Of a stretch of DNA of 64,000 bases, positions 38,147 to 46,708 are shown piece by piece; the first letter of the stretch is position 1, and each line of letters begins with the position of its first letter. A program made the translations under genes and the position numbers. The DNA is from Campylobacter aviculae (GTDB taxonomy: Bacteria; Campylobacterota; Campylobacteria; Campylobacterales; Campylobacteraceae), in contig NZ_NXMA01000010.1 of the NCBI RefSeq assembly GCF_005406215.1, positions 19,247-83,246 of the forward strand, written 5' to 3'. The notes below the pieces were generated by a model. That model was not told the origin of the DNA. It worked only from the letters and a program-made list of their open reading frames with translations, and ran no database searches.

Positions 38147-38764
38147 TTGAGTGGTTTTATTTTACTAGTGTCAGGCCCTAGTGGGGCAGGTAAATCTACA
38201 CTTTTAAAAAAACTTTTTGAAGAATTTGAAACAGAGCTTTATTTTTCTATTTCATCTACTACAAGATTACCAAGAGAAGATGAAAAAAATGGAGTGCATT
38301 ATTATTTTGTTAGTCATGATGAATTTCAAGAAGATATAAAAAATGATTATTTTTTGGAATGGGCTAAAGTGCATGAAAATTTTTATGGAACTTCTCTTAA
38401 ATATACAGAAGAAGCACTTAATAATGGAAAAATAGTCGTTCTTGATATAGATGTGCAAGGATATAAAATAGCCAAAAAAAAGTTGCAAGATAAAATTGTT
38501 TCCGTTTTTATCACAACAAAGGATAAAGAAGAGTTAAAAAAAAGACTTATTAAGCGAAATACTGATACAATAACACAATTAGAAAAAAGATTAGAAAATG
38601 CAAGTGATGAAATGAAAGAGCTTTGCGAGTATGATTATTTGATCATAAATGATAAACTCGATCAAAGTTATGAAGCATTGCGAGCGATTTTAATTGCCCA
38701 CAAATTTAAAACAAAAGGGCAAGATCTAGATCGAATTCAAAATACTTGGAATAAAGGAGAGTAA
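38147..38764 (+). CDS. gmk: Guanylate kinase
   Basis: Phosphorylates GMP to GDP. The 205-residue protein has the P-loop [15 protein letters not shown] near residue 8, the GMP-binding [19 protein letters not shown] near 38 and YGTSLKY near 80. It starts with TTG at 38147, 7 nt after AGGA; the ATG at 38143 is in another frame. It lies 3 nt after the acidic protein gene and 1 nt before tatA. Confidence 0.95.
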   Translation: MSGFILLVSGPSGAGKSTLLKKLFEEFETELYFSISSTTRLPREDEKNGVHYYFVSHDEFQEDIKNDYFLEWAKVHENFYGTSLKYTEEALNNGKIVVLDIDVQGYKIAKKKLQDKIVSVFITTKDKEELKKRLIKRNTDTITQLEKRLENASDEMKELCEYDYLIINDKLDQSYEALRAILIAHKFKTKGQDLDRIQNTWNKGE

Positions 38765-38765
38765 A

Positions 38766-39005
38766 ATGGGTGGTTGGTCAAGTCCTAGTCATTGGTTGAT
38801 TATTTTATTAATTGTTGTATTGCTTTTTGGAGCGAAAAAGATTCCAGAACTTGCAAAAGGTTTGGGCAAGGGTATAAAAACCTTTAAAGATGAGATGAAT
38901 AGCGACGATGAAGCAGCTAAAAATACTCAAAAAATTGAAGAAAAGCAAAACATAACAAATAATACAAATTCAGATGCAAATATAGATGAAACGAAGAAAG
39001 TTTAA
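38766..39005 (+). CDS. tatA: Sec-independent translocase protein TatA
   Basis: Pore-forming subunit of the twin-arginine export system, which would export the Rieske protein among others. The 79-residue protein has the N-terminal [20 protein letters not shown] membrane helix with the [23 protein letters not shown] amphipathic helix split after it. The ATG follows AAAGGAGAGTAAA. TatB/TatC are not in this window. Confidence 0.93.
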   Translation: MGGWSSPSHWLIILLIVVLLFGAKKIPELAKGLGKGIKTFKDEMNSDDEAAKNTQKIEEKQNITNNTNSDANIDETKKV

Positions 39006-39014
39006 GGTTTTTTC

Positions 39015-40607
39015 TTGAAAAATATTATTTTTGATGAAGTCAAAAAGGTTTTGCAGTGCGATTTTATACTTGAAAATCCTAAGGATAAAAATCTAGCACA
39101 TTTTGCTACACCTTTAGCCTTTTCTTTAGCTAAGGAATTTAAAAAATCTCCTATGATTATAGCCGATGAATTAGCACAAAAATTTCAAAATCATCATTGT
39201 TTTGAAAAGGTTGAAGCTATCAATGGTTATCTTAATTTTAAAATTTCAAAAAAATTCTTAAATCAACTTGCCAGTGATGCTTTGAAAAATCCAGATGATT
39301 TTGCTAAAGATAAACATAAAACTCAAACTTTTTTACTTGAATACGTGAGTGCAAATCCTACGGGTCCATTGCATATAGGTCATGCAAGAGGAGCTATTTT
39401 TGGAGATACTCTGACAAGAGTAGCAAGACATTTGGGTTATAAATTTGACACAGAGTATTATGTCAATGATGCAGGCAATCAAATTTATCTTCTTGGGCTT
39501 TCTGTTTTATTAAGCGTGAAAGAGAAAATTTTAAAAGAGGAAGTAGAGTATCCAGAGCAGTATTACAGAGGTGATTATATCAGCGATTTGGCTGAAGAGG
39601 CTTATGAAAAATTTGGAAAAGATTTTTTCAAGGAAGAAAATATCCCTTCTTTGTCGGATTGGGCAAAAGATAAAATGCTTGTTTTAATCAAGCAAAATTT
39701 AGATCAAGCAAAAATTAAAATCGATAATTATGTAAGCGAAAGATCCTATTATGATGCTTTAAATTCAACTTTAGAAGCTTTAAAAGAGCATCAAGGTATT
39801 TATGAAAAAGAGGGAAAAATTTGGCTTGCCTCTTCTTTAAAGGGCGATGAAAAAGATCGCGTGATCATCCGTGAAGATGGTCGTGGAACTTATTTGGCTG
39901 CTGATATAGTTTATCATAAAGATAAGATGAGTCGTGGTTATGATAAATGTATCAATATTTGGGGAGCGGATCATCACGGATACATTCCTAGAATGAAAGC
40001 GGCTATGGATTATTTAGGTTTTAATCCTGATAATCTTGAAATCATTTTAGCACAAATGGTCTCTTTGCTTAAAGATGGAGAACCTTACAAGATGAGTAAA
40101 AGAGCAGGAAATTTCATTTTAATGAGCGATGTTTTAAATGAAATAGGATCTGATGCGTTACGTTATATATTTTTAAGTAAAAGATGTGATACTCATTTAG
40201 AATTTGACGTGAGTGATTTACAAAAAGAAGATAGTTCAAATCCTGTTTTTTATATCAATTACGCTCATGCAAGGATTCATCAAGTTTTTGCAAAAGCAAA
40301 TAAAAGCGTCGCAGATATTATTAAAGCCGATTTAGAAAATTTAAATCAAGATGGGATCAACTTGCTTTTTGAGGCTTTAAATTTAAAAGCTGTTTTAAAT
40401 GATGCTTTTGATAGCAAATCTTTGCAAAAAATTCCAGATTATCTAAAAAATTTAGCGGCAAGTTTTCATAAATTTTATAATGAAAATAAAGTAGTTGGAA
40501 CAGAGAATGAAGATAGTTTGTTGAAATTATTTGCAATGGTTGCTTTAAGCATAAGAACCGCTTTTGCTTTGATGGGAATTGAAGCTAAAAATAGAATGAA
40601 TAATTAA
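39015..40607 (+). CDS. argS: Arginyl-tRNA synthetase
   Basis: Class I synthetase for tRNA-Arg, 530 residues. It has the N-terminal additional domain, then EYVSANPTGPLHIGHARGA near residue 110-128 with the HIGH motif, and a KMSKRAGNF motif (KMSKR) near 360; many ArgRS proteins have lost KMSKS, so this is on the canonical side. It starts with TTG at 39015, 9 nt after the tatA stop; no ATG in frame lies near. The C-terminal anticodon-binding helices end with MGIEAKNRM. Confidence 0.94.
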   Translation: MKNIIFDEVKKVLQCDFILENPKDKNLAHFATPLAFSLAKEFKKSPMIIADELAQKFQNHHCFEKVEAINGYLNFKISKKFLNQLASDALKNPDDFAKDKHKTQTFLLEYVSANPTGPLHIGHARGAIFGDTLTRVARHLGYKFDTEYYVNDAGNQIYLLGLSVLLSVKEKILKEEVEYPEQYYRGDYISDLAEEAYEKFGKDFFKEENIPSLSDWAKDKMLVLIKQNLDQAKIKIDNYVSERSYYDALNSTLEALKEHQGIYEKEGKIWLASSLKGDEKDRVIIREDGRGTYLAADIVYHKDKMSRGYDKCINIWGADHHGYIPRMKAAMDYLGFNPDNLEIILAQMVSLLKDGEPYKMSKRAGNFILMSDVLNEIGSDALRYIFLSKRCDTHLEFDVSDLQKEDSSNPVFYINYAHARIHQVFAKANKSVADIIKADLENLNQDGINLLFEALNLKAVLNDAFDSKSLQKIPDYLKNLAASFHKFYNENKVVGTENEDSLLKLFAMVALSIRTAFALMGIEAKNRMNN

Positions 40608-40698
40608 ATCAGTAAGAAAATTCATTTTATTTAATTTTTTAATTATGGTTTGGTTGATTTAGTTAGATTTTGTAATTTTTAAGTTATGGTAGCGGAAT

Positions 40699-41013
40699 TT
40701 ATATATTGAGTAAAATCACAGCCGCTATAGTTAAAAAAACGCCACAAATTCCTATTTTATTTAATTTTTCTTTATATAAAATCCAGCCTCCAGCACAAGT
40801 TCCGATAATCCCTATAGCACCCCAAGTCGAATAAGCAATACTTAAAGGCACGTATTTTAAAGCAAAAGAGAGTAGAAAAAAAGCTAAGATAGCACTAAAA
40901 ATAGCAGCTATTCCCCAAAATTTATATTTAAAACCATCTGATTTTTTAAGTAATAAATTGGCTAGGATATCTAAAAATGCAGATAGAATAATAACTAGTA
41001 GATAAAATTTCAC
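40699..41013 (-). CDS. SMR family transporter, MdtI-like
   Basis: A 104-residue, four-helix small multidrug resistance protein (Cj1173 equivalent). The stretch FLDILANLLLKKSDGFKYKF (residues 13-32) resembles MdtI. In the first helix the site normally held by the essential glutamate carries aspartate (LDILAN). It overlaps the upstream SMR gene by 4 nt, so the two most likely form a heterodimer, as for MdtIJ or YkkCD. Substrates cannot be read: polyamines or cationic drugs are the candidates from the family. Confidence 0.82.
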   Translation of the reverse strand: MKFYLLVIILSAFLDILANLLLKKSDGFKYKFWGIAAIFSAILAFFLLSFALKYVPLSIAYSTWGAIGIIGTCAGGWILYKEKLNKIGICGVFLTIAAVILLNI

Positions 41014-41351
41014 TCTTTAACTTCTCCAATATTGATCATAATAATCCCAGCTATAGAACAAATAATGCCTAGAATTTGACTTAGGGTTAAATTCTCTTTA
41101 AAAATGATAAAAGAAATTGCAAGGATTAAAATAATACCTAGTAATTCCCAGACTGCATATGCAATTCCAATTTGAATTTTTTTTATTGCTTTTCCCATAA
41201 AAAAATAAGAAAAAGCAATAAACATAGCCATAAAAAAATAACCCAAAATCACGTTTTCCATTTTTAAAAAACTTGTGCCTAAAACTTCAAAAACAATCGC
41301 ACATATCAAAAAAAACCAAGCTTTAAAAAGTTCTTTTTTTACTACAATCAC
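41010..41351 (-). CDS. SMR family transporter, MdtJ/EmrE-like
   Basis: The partner SMR protein, 113 residues with four helices (Cj1174 equivalent). It keeps the essential glutamate in the first helix (CAIVFEVLGTSFLK) and the typical IGIAYAVWELLGII stretch in the third. An extension MIVVKKELFKA precedes the first helix. Transcribed first of the pair, leftwards, divergent from yebC across 109 nt. Confidence 0.84.
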   Translation of the reverse strand: MIVVKKELFKAWFFLICAIVFEVLGTSFLKMENVILGYFFMAMFIAFSYFFMGKAIKKIQIGIAYAVWELLGIILILAISFIIFKENLTLSQILGIICSIAGIIMINIGEVKE

Positions 41352-41416
41352 TCTAATCCTTTAAAAATTAAGTGCTGAAATCATATCATTTAAAGCTTTA
41401 ATCAGCCTTTTTGTTT

Positions 41417-41422
41417 TATACT
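41417..41422 (+). promoter_or_regulatory. Candidate -10 box of yebC
   Basis: TATACT in TTTTTGTTTTATACTTTC, 38 nt before the yebC ATG. Confidence 0.5.
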
Positions 41423-41460
41423 TTCAAGCGTAAAAATCTTTTTAAGAAAGTGAGAAAGTT

Positions 41461-42168
41461 ATGGGACGAGCGTTCGAATACCGAAGAGCTTCTAAAGAGG
41501 CTAGATGGGATAAGATGAGTAAGCTTTTTCCTAAGCTTGCTAAGGCTATACAAGTAGCAGCCAAAGAAGGTGGGCCTGATCCTGATATGAATCCAAAATT
41601 AAGAAGTGCTATAGCGACTGCTAAAGCTAATAATATGCCTAAAGATAACATCGATGCAGCGATTAAACGTGCGAGTGGTAAAGATAGCGTGGATATAAAA
41701 AACATCCATTATGAAGGAAAAGCAGCACATGGAGTTTTAGTGATCGTTGAGTGTATGACGGATAATCCTACTAGAACAGTGGCAAATGTAAAAGCTATTT
41801 TTAGTAAAAATGGCGGAGAAATTTTGCAAAATGGATCCTTGGGCTTTATGTTTAATCGAAAAGCGGTTTTTCATCTTGAAAAATTTGCAGGAGACTTAGA
41901 AGAATTAGAACTTGATCTAATCGATGCTGGTCTTGAAGAATTAGAACAAAATGAAGAAGAATTAGTTATCAGTGGAGATTATACTGCCTTTGGAGAATTA
42001 AGCTCGGCTATAGAAGCTAAAGGTTTGGTGCTTAAAAAAGCCGGACTTGAATATATAGCTAACAATCCTTTAAGTTTTAGCGAAGAGCAACTTAACGATA
42101 TAGAAAAGCTTTTAGATAAACTTGAAGAAGATGATGATGTTCAAGCTGTTTATACCAATATAGAATAA
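41461..42168 (+). CDS. YebC/TACO1 family protein
   Basis: A 235-residue protein of the YebC/PmpR family, annotated in the past as a transcription regulator and more recently linked to translation of difficult (proline-rich) sequences. Family stretches are [20 protein letters not shown] (residues 5-24), [20 protein letters not shown] and [17 protein letters not shown], and [20 protein letters not shown]. The ATG is preceded by AAGTGAGAAAGTT. It lies 9 nt before the cyclophilin gene. Confidence 0.92.
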   Translation: MGRAFEYRRASKEARWDKMSKLFPKLAKAIQVAAKEGGPDPDMNPKLRSAIATAKANNMPKDNIDAAIKRASGKDSVDIKNIHYEGKAAHGVLVIVECMTDNPTRTVANVKAIFSKNGGEILQNGSLGFMFNRKAVFHLEKFAGDLEELELDLIDAGLEELEQNEEELVISGDYTAFGELSSAIEAKGLVLKKAGLEYIANNPLSFSEEQLNDIEKLLDKLEEDDDVQAVYTNIE

Positions 42169-42177
42169 GGAGAAAAA

Positions 42178-42663
42178 ATGCTTAAGCAAATAGATATTAG
42201 TAACGCAAGCAAATATAAATTTGCTTTAATTAAAACAGAAAAAGGCACGATGAAAGTTGAGCTTTTTGCGGATGAAGCTCCTCAAACGGTTTGTAATTTT
42301 GCCAATTTGGCTAATGAGGGATTTTATAAAGATTTAACTTTTCATAGAGTGATTCCAAATTTTGTTGTGCAAGGAGGTTGTCCTTATGGCAATGGCACAG
42401 GCGGACCTGGCTATGAAATTCCTTGCGAGTGTGATGATCAAAAGCATCAGCATTTACGTGGAACTTTATCAATGGCACACGCAGGAAGAGATACCGGTGG
42501 ATCACAATTTTTTATTTGCCATAGCCCACAGCCTCATTTAGATGGAGTGCATACTATTTTTGGGCAAATTGATTTGGAAGATAAGGAAAGTTTAGAGGTG
42601 CTAGACTCAATACGCCAAGGAGATAAAATCTTAGATATAGAAATTTTAGAATTTATTGAGTGA
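42178..42663 (+). CDS. ppi: Peptidyl-prolyl cis-trans isomerase, cyclophilin type
   Basis: A 161-residue cyclophilin without a signal peptide, so probably cytoplasmic (Cj1171 equivalent). Visible motifs are [20 protein letters not shown] (residues 57-76; catalytic Arg in FHRVI), the substrate-binding [20 protein letters not shown] around 107 and FGQI. The ATG follows AAGGAGAAAAA. It is separated from omp50 by 113 nt. Confidence 0.94.
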   Translation: MLKQIDISNASKYKFALIKTEKGTMKVELFADEAPQTVCNFANLANEGFYKDLTFHRVIPNFVVQGGCPYGNGTGGPGYEIPCECDDQKHQHLRGTLSMAHAGRDTGGSQFFICHSPQPHLDGVHTIFGQIDLEDKESLEVLDSIRQGDKILDIEILEFIE

Positions 42664-42746
42664 ATTTTCTTTAAAGAGATAAATTTCCTAATAAAAAATA
42701 GTTAATGTAATCTAAATTAAAGCTTTCTTTTTTTAAAATTACGATT

Positions 42747-42752
42747 TACAAT
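42747..42752 (+). promoter_or_regulatory. Candidate -10 box of omp50
   Basis: TACAAT in ACGATTTACAATGAA, 25 nt before the omp50 ATG, with T-rich sequence upstream. Confidence 0.5.
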
Positions 42753-42776
42753 GAAATATTAAAAGGAGTTATTATT

Positions 42777-44192
42777 ATGAAAACTAAGTTTTCACTTATT
42801 TTAAGTGCCTGTATCCTTTCATCATCACTTTTTGCACAAACGACAGATGATGAAATTACTAAGCTTCAAAAACAGCTTGCAAAAATTCAAGCAGAATTAA
42901 AAGAAATCAGAAAAGAAAGAGAAGCTCAAGCCAAGCGTAACAAAGAAGTTAGCGCCGAACTTGCTGATCTTAACGATAGAGCAGATGACAATGAATTTCA
43001 AGCTGCTTTAAGCAAGGTTAAATTTGGGCTTGAATTCTCAAATGCTGTTTCAAACACAAACTATAAACTTCCTACTACAAGTTATCATGCAAATAACAAG
43101 TGGATGATGGAACTTCATTTAAATATGAATGCAGATATCAATGATAAGACTAAATTCTATGGTCGTTTGTCTATGGCTAAAAACTGGTCTCAAATGGGAT
43201 GGAGTGGAGATCCACTTGAGTTAGATGCAGGAAGAAACACAAGAACAAGTGGCCCTGTTCTTTATGTAGATAGAGCTTATCTTGATTATTATATCACTCC
43301 TGAGTGGATTGCGACTATAGGAAGACAACCTGGAACAGATGGTCCTGGAACAAATCTTAGAAACAATGCTTTAAGACAATCAACCTATCCAGCTTTAGCG
43401 ATCAATACTTTAGGCGATGCTGCGGTTATCACTTATAAACCTGAAAGCTTACAAGATCATAAAGTAGCTATCCGTGCAGCTTATGGTAAAGCTTATCAAT
43501 GGGATGAAGAAGGAAAAGTAAGAGACTGGATGAGTGATCAACAAGATGCAGATGCAAATCTTTACTATGCAGCAGTAGAAGGAGAACTTCCTTTGGGTAG
43601 TATGGGAAATAACTTGATTATTTTCAATGTGGCTCATATGACAGATTTTTCATTGCCAATTCCTGGAACAAATGTGTTGGATGATGATGAAGTTATTAAT
43701 TTAGGAGCCTTGACTTTAGCAAACATCCATTTTGAAAATTATAATACCTTTGGAACGAATTTCAATTGGTTTGCGTCTTTAGGTTATTCTAATGGAAGCA
43801 ATAATGAAATAAACCCATTAATAAGTGCAGCTCTTGCTAGCCAAGGATATGGTGATGGTAAATTTAACGAAGAAGATGGCTATGCGGTGCATGTAGGTGG
43901 ACGTTATGATTTTACCAAAGCTTTAAAAGTGGGTTATGAGTTCTTCTGGGGAAGCAGATACTGGTATACTATGTCTCGCCCAAGTATCAATGATCCACTT
44001 AATATAAGAATGACTAGAGGTATAGCCAATGATTTCTATGTGATTTATCAGCTTGATAGATATCAATTCTTAAGATTAAGCTATACCAATATCCAAAACA
44101 AATGGGGTAATCGTGGAATTCCATTTGGTGGAGCTAAAAAAGAAAAAGAAAGAGCTGATAATATTATGTTGATGTATAATGTGAAATTTTAA
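42777..44192 (+). CDS. omp50: Outer membrane porin Omp50
   Basis: A 471-residue outer-membrane protein (Cj1170 equivalent). It has a signal peptide MKTKFSLILSACILSSSLFA, then a coiled-coil stretch (about residues 24-70, TKLQKQLAKIQAELKEIRKE) like that of trimeric porins, and then alternating beta-strand sequence ending in the aromatic-type terminus MLMYNVKF. Omp50 is described as a porin of C. jejuni and has also been reported as a tyrosine kinase (Cjtk); no classical kinase motif is obvious to me. The ATG follows AAAAGGAGTTATTATT. The next small gene begins 12 nt after its stop. Confidence 0.9.
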   Translation: MKTKFSLILSACILSSSLFAQTTDDEITKLQKQLAKIQAELKEIRKEREAQAKRNKEVSAELADLNDRADDNEFQAALSKVKFGLEFSNAVSNTNYKLPTTSYHANNKWMMELHLNMNADINDKTKFYGRLSMAKNWSQMGWSGDPLELDAGRNTRTSGPVLYVDRAYLDYYITPEWIATIGRQPGTDGPGTNLRNNALRQSTYPALAINTLGDAAVITYKPESLQDHKVAIRAAYGKAYQWDEEGKVRDWMSDQQDADANLYYAAVEGELPLGSMGNNLIIFNVAHMTDFSLPIPGTNVLDDDEVINLGALTLANIHFENYNTFGTNFNWFASLGYSNGSNNEINPLISAALASQGYGDGKFNEEDGYAVHVGGRYDFTKALKVGYEFFWGSRYWYTMSRPSINDPLNIRMTRGIANDFYVIYQLDRYQFLRLSYTNIQNKWGNRGIPFGGAKKEKERADNIMLMYNVKF

Positions 44193-44204
44193 GGAGTGAG
44201 TGAT

Positions 44205-44432
44205 ATGAAAAGAATACTTTTTTTAAGTTTATTGCCTATCATTGCCTTGGCTGATTGTGCGAGTTTAATGGCAAAATATGAAGCTCCAGAACCAGAATCA
44301 AAAACAATGAAGCAAATTGAACGCTGGGTAAATAAAAAAGTTAAAGACGCTAACGATGCTGCTGTTTTAAAAGAGTGTATGGTTGCTCGTGCAGCGGATA
44401 ATCCAAATCAAGTTTCAGTTGCTGGTAAATAA
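44205..44432 (+). CDS. Small exported protein (Cj1169-like)
   Basis: A 75-residue protein with a signal peptide MKRILFLSLLPIIALADC, probably periplasmic. The mature part has two cysteines (in DCASLM and KECMVAR), which could form a disulfide. The ATG at 44205 has AAGGAGTGAGTGAT before it; a GTG at 44196 would spoil the signal peptide start. It is the second gene after omp50 and ends just before a terminator hairpin. The role is unknown. Confidence 0.75.
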   Translation: MKRILFLSLLPIIALADCASLMAKYEAPEPESKTMKQIERWVNKKVKDANDAAVLKECMVARAADNPNQVSVAGK

Positions 44433-44457
44433 TAAAAGCGGTTTTAAACCGCTTTTA
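44433..44457 (+). terminator. Terminator after the omp50 pair
   Basis: TAAAAGCGG / CCGCTTTTA stem of 9 bp with a TTTTAAA loop, extendable inward by A-T pairs, directly after the stop codon and followed by a T-rich stretch. Confidence 0.85.
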
Positions 44458-44489
44458 ATCTTCTAAATTTCTTTTTTTACAAAATCAAT

Positions 44490-45089
44490 ATGCAAGATTT
44501 TATTTCTTTTATTATCGAAAATGTAAGTGCTTGGGGTTATATTGGTATTATAATTTTAATGACTTTAGAGAGTTGTTTTATACCTTTTCCTAGTGAAGCA
44601 GTGATGATACCTGCTGGATATTTAGCCCATAAGGGAGAGCTTGATATCACTCTTTGTATATTAAGTGGAATTTTAGGCTCTGTTTTGGGTGCTTTGATCA
44701 ATTATTATATTTGTTTTTTTATGGGCAGACGCTTTGTTTTAAGGTGGGGAAAGTATTTTGGTATTACAGAAAAAAAATTTGTAAAATTTGAAAATTTTTT
44801 CAATAAACATGGTGAATTTTCTACTTTTACTTGCCGACTTTTACCAGGAATTCGTCAATATATTTCAATGCCAGCGGGTCTTGTTAAAATGAAGCTTTTT
44901 AATTTTATTCTTTTTACAGCACTTGGCAGTGCTATTTGGGTAAGCATATTGGTTTTTTTAGGTTATTTTTTAGGACAAAATCAAGAACTCATTCAAATTT
45001 ATTTAACTCAAATTATAATTTTTATTATTATTTTTGTGATTATAATGGCTATAATTTATATGAAATTTAAATCTTTGGTTATATTTTAG
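44490..45089 (+). CDS. DedA family membrane protein
   Basis: A 199-residue inner-membrane protein with four to five hydrophobic segments (Cj1168 equivalent). Family features are the FIPFPSEAVMIPAGYLA stretch near residue 31 and FFNKHGEFSTFTCRLLPGIR near 107 with the conserved GxxxxxxxR, then ISMPAGLVKM. DedA proteins help lipid carrier (undecaprenyl phosphate) recycling and membrane balance. In C. jejuni the lactate dehydrogenase gene comes next; it is absent here. Confidence 0.9.
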   Translation: MQDFISFIIENVSAWGYIGIIILMTLESCFIPFPSEAVMIPAGYLAHKGELDITLCILSGILGSVLGALINYYICFFMGRRFVLRWGKYFGITEKKFVKFENFFNKHGEFSTFTCRLLPGIRQYISMPAGLVKMKLFNFILFTALGSAIWVSILVFLGYFLGQNQELIQIYLTQIIIFIIIFVIIMAIIYMKFKSLVIF

Positions 45090-45373
45090 AATTTTAAAAA
45101 GTTTATACCTATTTTAAAAAGTATTGTTTTAGAGCATAAAATCTTAATCATAATAAATGAGGTAATTATAGAATTTAGATTAAAAAACGAATGCTATTTT
45201 TATTTTTAACTACGATTTTTAAGATTATTTATATGTGAGAAATTAAGGTTTTTATAGATAAAATCACTCTTGTTTTATCTTTTATTAAAATCTTTATTAA
45301 AACTATTTTTAATGTTTTATTTTTTATTTTAAAATTTTGCTATAATAATCCAAAAAATTAAAGATCGTATAAT
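45090..45373. other. 284-nt AT-rich spacer where ldh would be expected
   Basis: No gene on either strand. It contains a 12-nt direct repeat ATTTTAAAAAGT at 45091-45102 and 45111-45122 (20-nt period), and an 8-bp inverted repeat AGATAAAA / TTTTATCT at 45256-45280, a weak terminator candidate for dedA. I recognise no remnant of ldh. Confidence 0.7.
45341..45346 (+). promoter_or_regulatory. -10 box of the ThrE-type exporter genes
   Basis: TATAAT in the extended form TTTTGCTATAATAATCC, 28 nt before the ATG at 45374. Confidence 0.7.
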
Positions 45374-46150
45374 ATGCAAAAACCAGATATTCAAAGTTTG
45401 ACAAATTTTCTTATTGTTTATACCAAGACTTTACTAGCAGCTGGAACTTATACATCTAGAGTTTCTAAGTGTGTAGGAAGAATAGCTGAAGTTTATGGTT
45501 ATGAAATTAATATTAATTTCTTTTTTCATCATATTACTTTAAATATTGTCGATAAAAAGGATAATTCTATACATAGAACTTATGTAATTCCTAATGATTA
45601 TGCGTCTATTAATTTTAAAATCATTTTAGATTTAAGTGCTTTAAGTTGGGCTATATATGATCACAAATACGATCTTGAAAAGGCAAAAACAATATTTGAT
45701 CGAGTTACTCATCAAGAAAAGCGTTCCTTTATAATCAATCTTCTTTTAGTCTCTATTGCAAATTCAGCTTTTTGTAGGCTTTTTGGTGGTGATTTTGGTT
45801 CTGGAATTTTGGTATTTTTTGGTACTTTTTTGGGGTTAATTTTAAGATTTATTTTTACAAATATTAAAATAGATTTAAGAATTCAATATATCATTTGTTC
45901 TTTTATTTCTTCAGGTTTTGTTTTTTTGGGTTTAGATATGGGCTACACAAATACATCTGATGTGGCTTTAGGTTCTAGCATTTTATATCTTATCCCTGGA
46001 GTCTTTTTTATCAATTCAGTGATAGATATACTTAAAGATCATATTTTAATGGGAATTAGTCGTATTGTTAGTGTTGGAATTTTGATATCTTGTATCGCAC
46101 TTGGAATTTATATGACGCTTAGTTTATCAGATTTTGGAATTTTACAATGA
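45374..46150 (+). CDS. Split ThrE-type exporter, YjjP-like large subunit
   Basis: A 258-residue membrane protein (Cj1166 equivalent) of the ThrE/YjjP family. The first half, about 120 residues, is soluble (LTNFLIVYTKTLLAAGTYTS and VGRIAEVYGYEININFFF) and the second half has five hydrophobic segments. YjjP works with YjjB as an exporter; the E. coli pair has been linked to succinate export and ThrE itself to threonine/serine export. It overlaps the small subunit gene by 4 nt. No good ribosome site precedes the ATG (GATCGTATAAT). Confidence 0.85.
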   Translation: MQKPDIQSLTNFLIVYTKTLLAAGTYTSRVSKCVGRIAEVYGYEININFFFHHITLNIVDKKDNSIHRTYVIPNDYASINFKIILDLSALSWAIYDHKYDLEKAKTIFDRVTHQEKRSFIINLLLVSIANSAFCRLFGGDFGSGILVFFGTFLGLILRFIFTNIKIDLRIQYIICSFISSGFVFLGLDMGYTNTSDVALGSSILYLIPGVFFINSVIDILKDHILMGISRIVSVGILISCIALGIYMTLSLSDFGILQ

Positions 46151-46641
46151 TAGAATTTGTTTTAAAAGATATGTTTTTTGCAGCTTTAGCTGGTTTTGGA
46201 TTTGCTTATGCTTGCAATCCCCCTTTAAAAACACTTATAGCTTCTGCATGTTTGGCTGCTATAGCACATGGGTTTCGTTTCACTTTAATGGAGTATTTTC
46301 ATTTTCAAACTTTAGCTATAGCGACTTTTATGGCTTCTTTTTGTATAGGATGTTTAGGTATTGTTTTAGCTAAGGTTATGAAAACTCCTGCAGAGATTAT
46401 TGCCTTTCCTGCACTAATACCTATGATACCTGGAATTTACGCTTACAAGGCGATTTTATATCTTATTTCATTTATACGCAGTGATGATCTTCAGGCTAAA
46501 TCTGAATTTTTGGTGCAATTTTTTGATTATTTCTTTACTACCGTTTCTGTAACTTTGGCTTTAGCTATAGGAGTGAGCGTTACTTTGCTTATATTTTTTG
46601 AGCAAAGTTTTATGATGACAAGGCATGCAAAGAAAGATTAA
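46147..46641 (+). CDS. Split ThrE-type exporter, YjjB-like small subunit
   Basis: A 164-residue membrane protein (Cj1165 equivalent) with four to five hydrophobic segments. Family stretches are DMFFAALAGFGFAYACNPPL (residues 7-26) and AFPALIPMIPGIYAYKAI near 92. The start overlaps the YjjP-like gene (ATGA), so equal amounts of the two subunits are expected. Its substrate is open, see the partner. Confidence 0.85.
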   Translation: MIEFVLKDMFFAALAGFGFAYACNPPLKTLIASACLAAIAHGFRFTLMEYFHFQTLAIATFMASFCIGCLGIVLAKVMKTPAEIIAFPALIPMIPGIYAYKAILYLISFIRSDDLQAKSEFLVQFFDYFFTTVSVTLALAIGVSVTLLIFFEQSFMMTRHAKKD

Positions 46642-46708
46642 ATTTTTAAAATAGCTATATTGATTTTTATTCTTTTATTATACAATAATAATAATAAAAA
46701 GGATAAAA

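Noticed and set aside
45090..45373. ldh remnant or small RNA in the dedA downstream spacer
   Set aside because: No stretch on either strand could be aligned by eye to a dehydrogenase, and no independent promoter-terminator pair points to an RNA gene.
46679..46698. AAT triplet repeat before the CDF gene
   Set aside because: Only about four units in an AT-rich spacer; likely chance.
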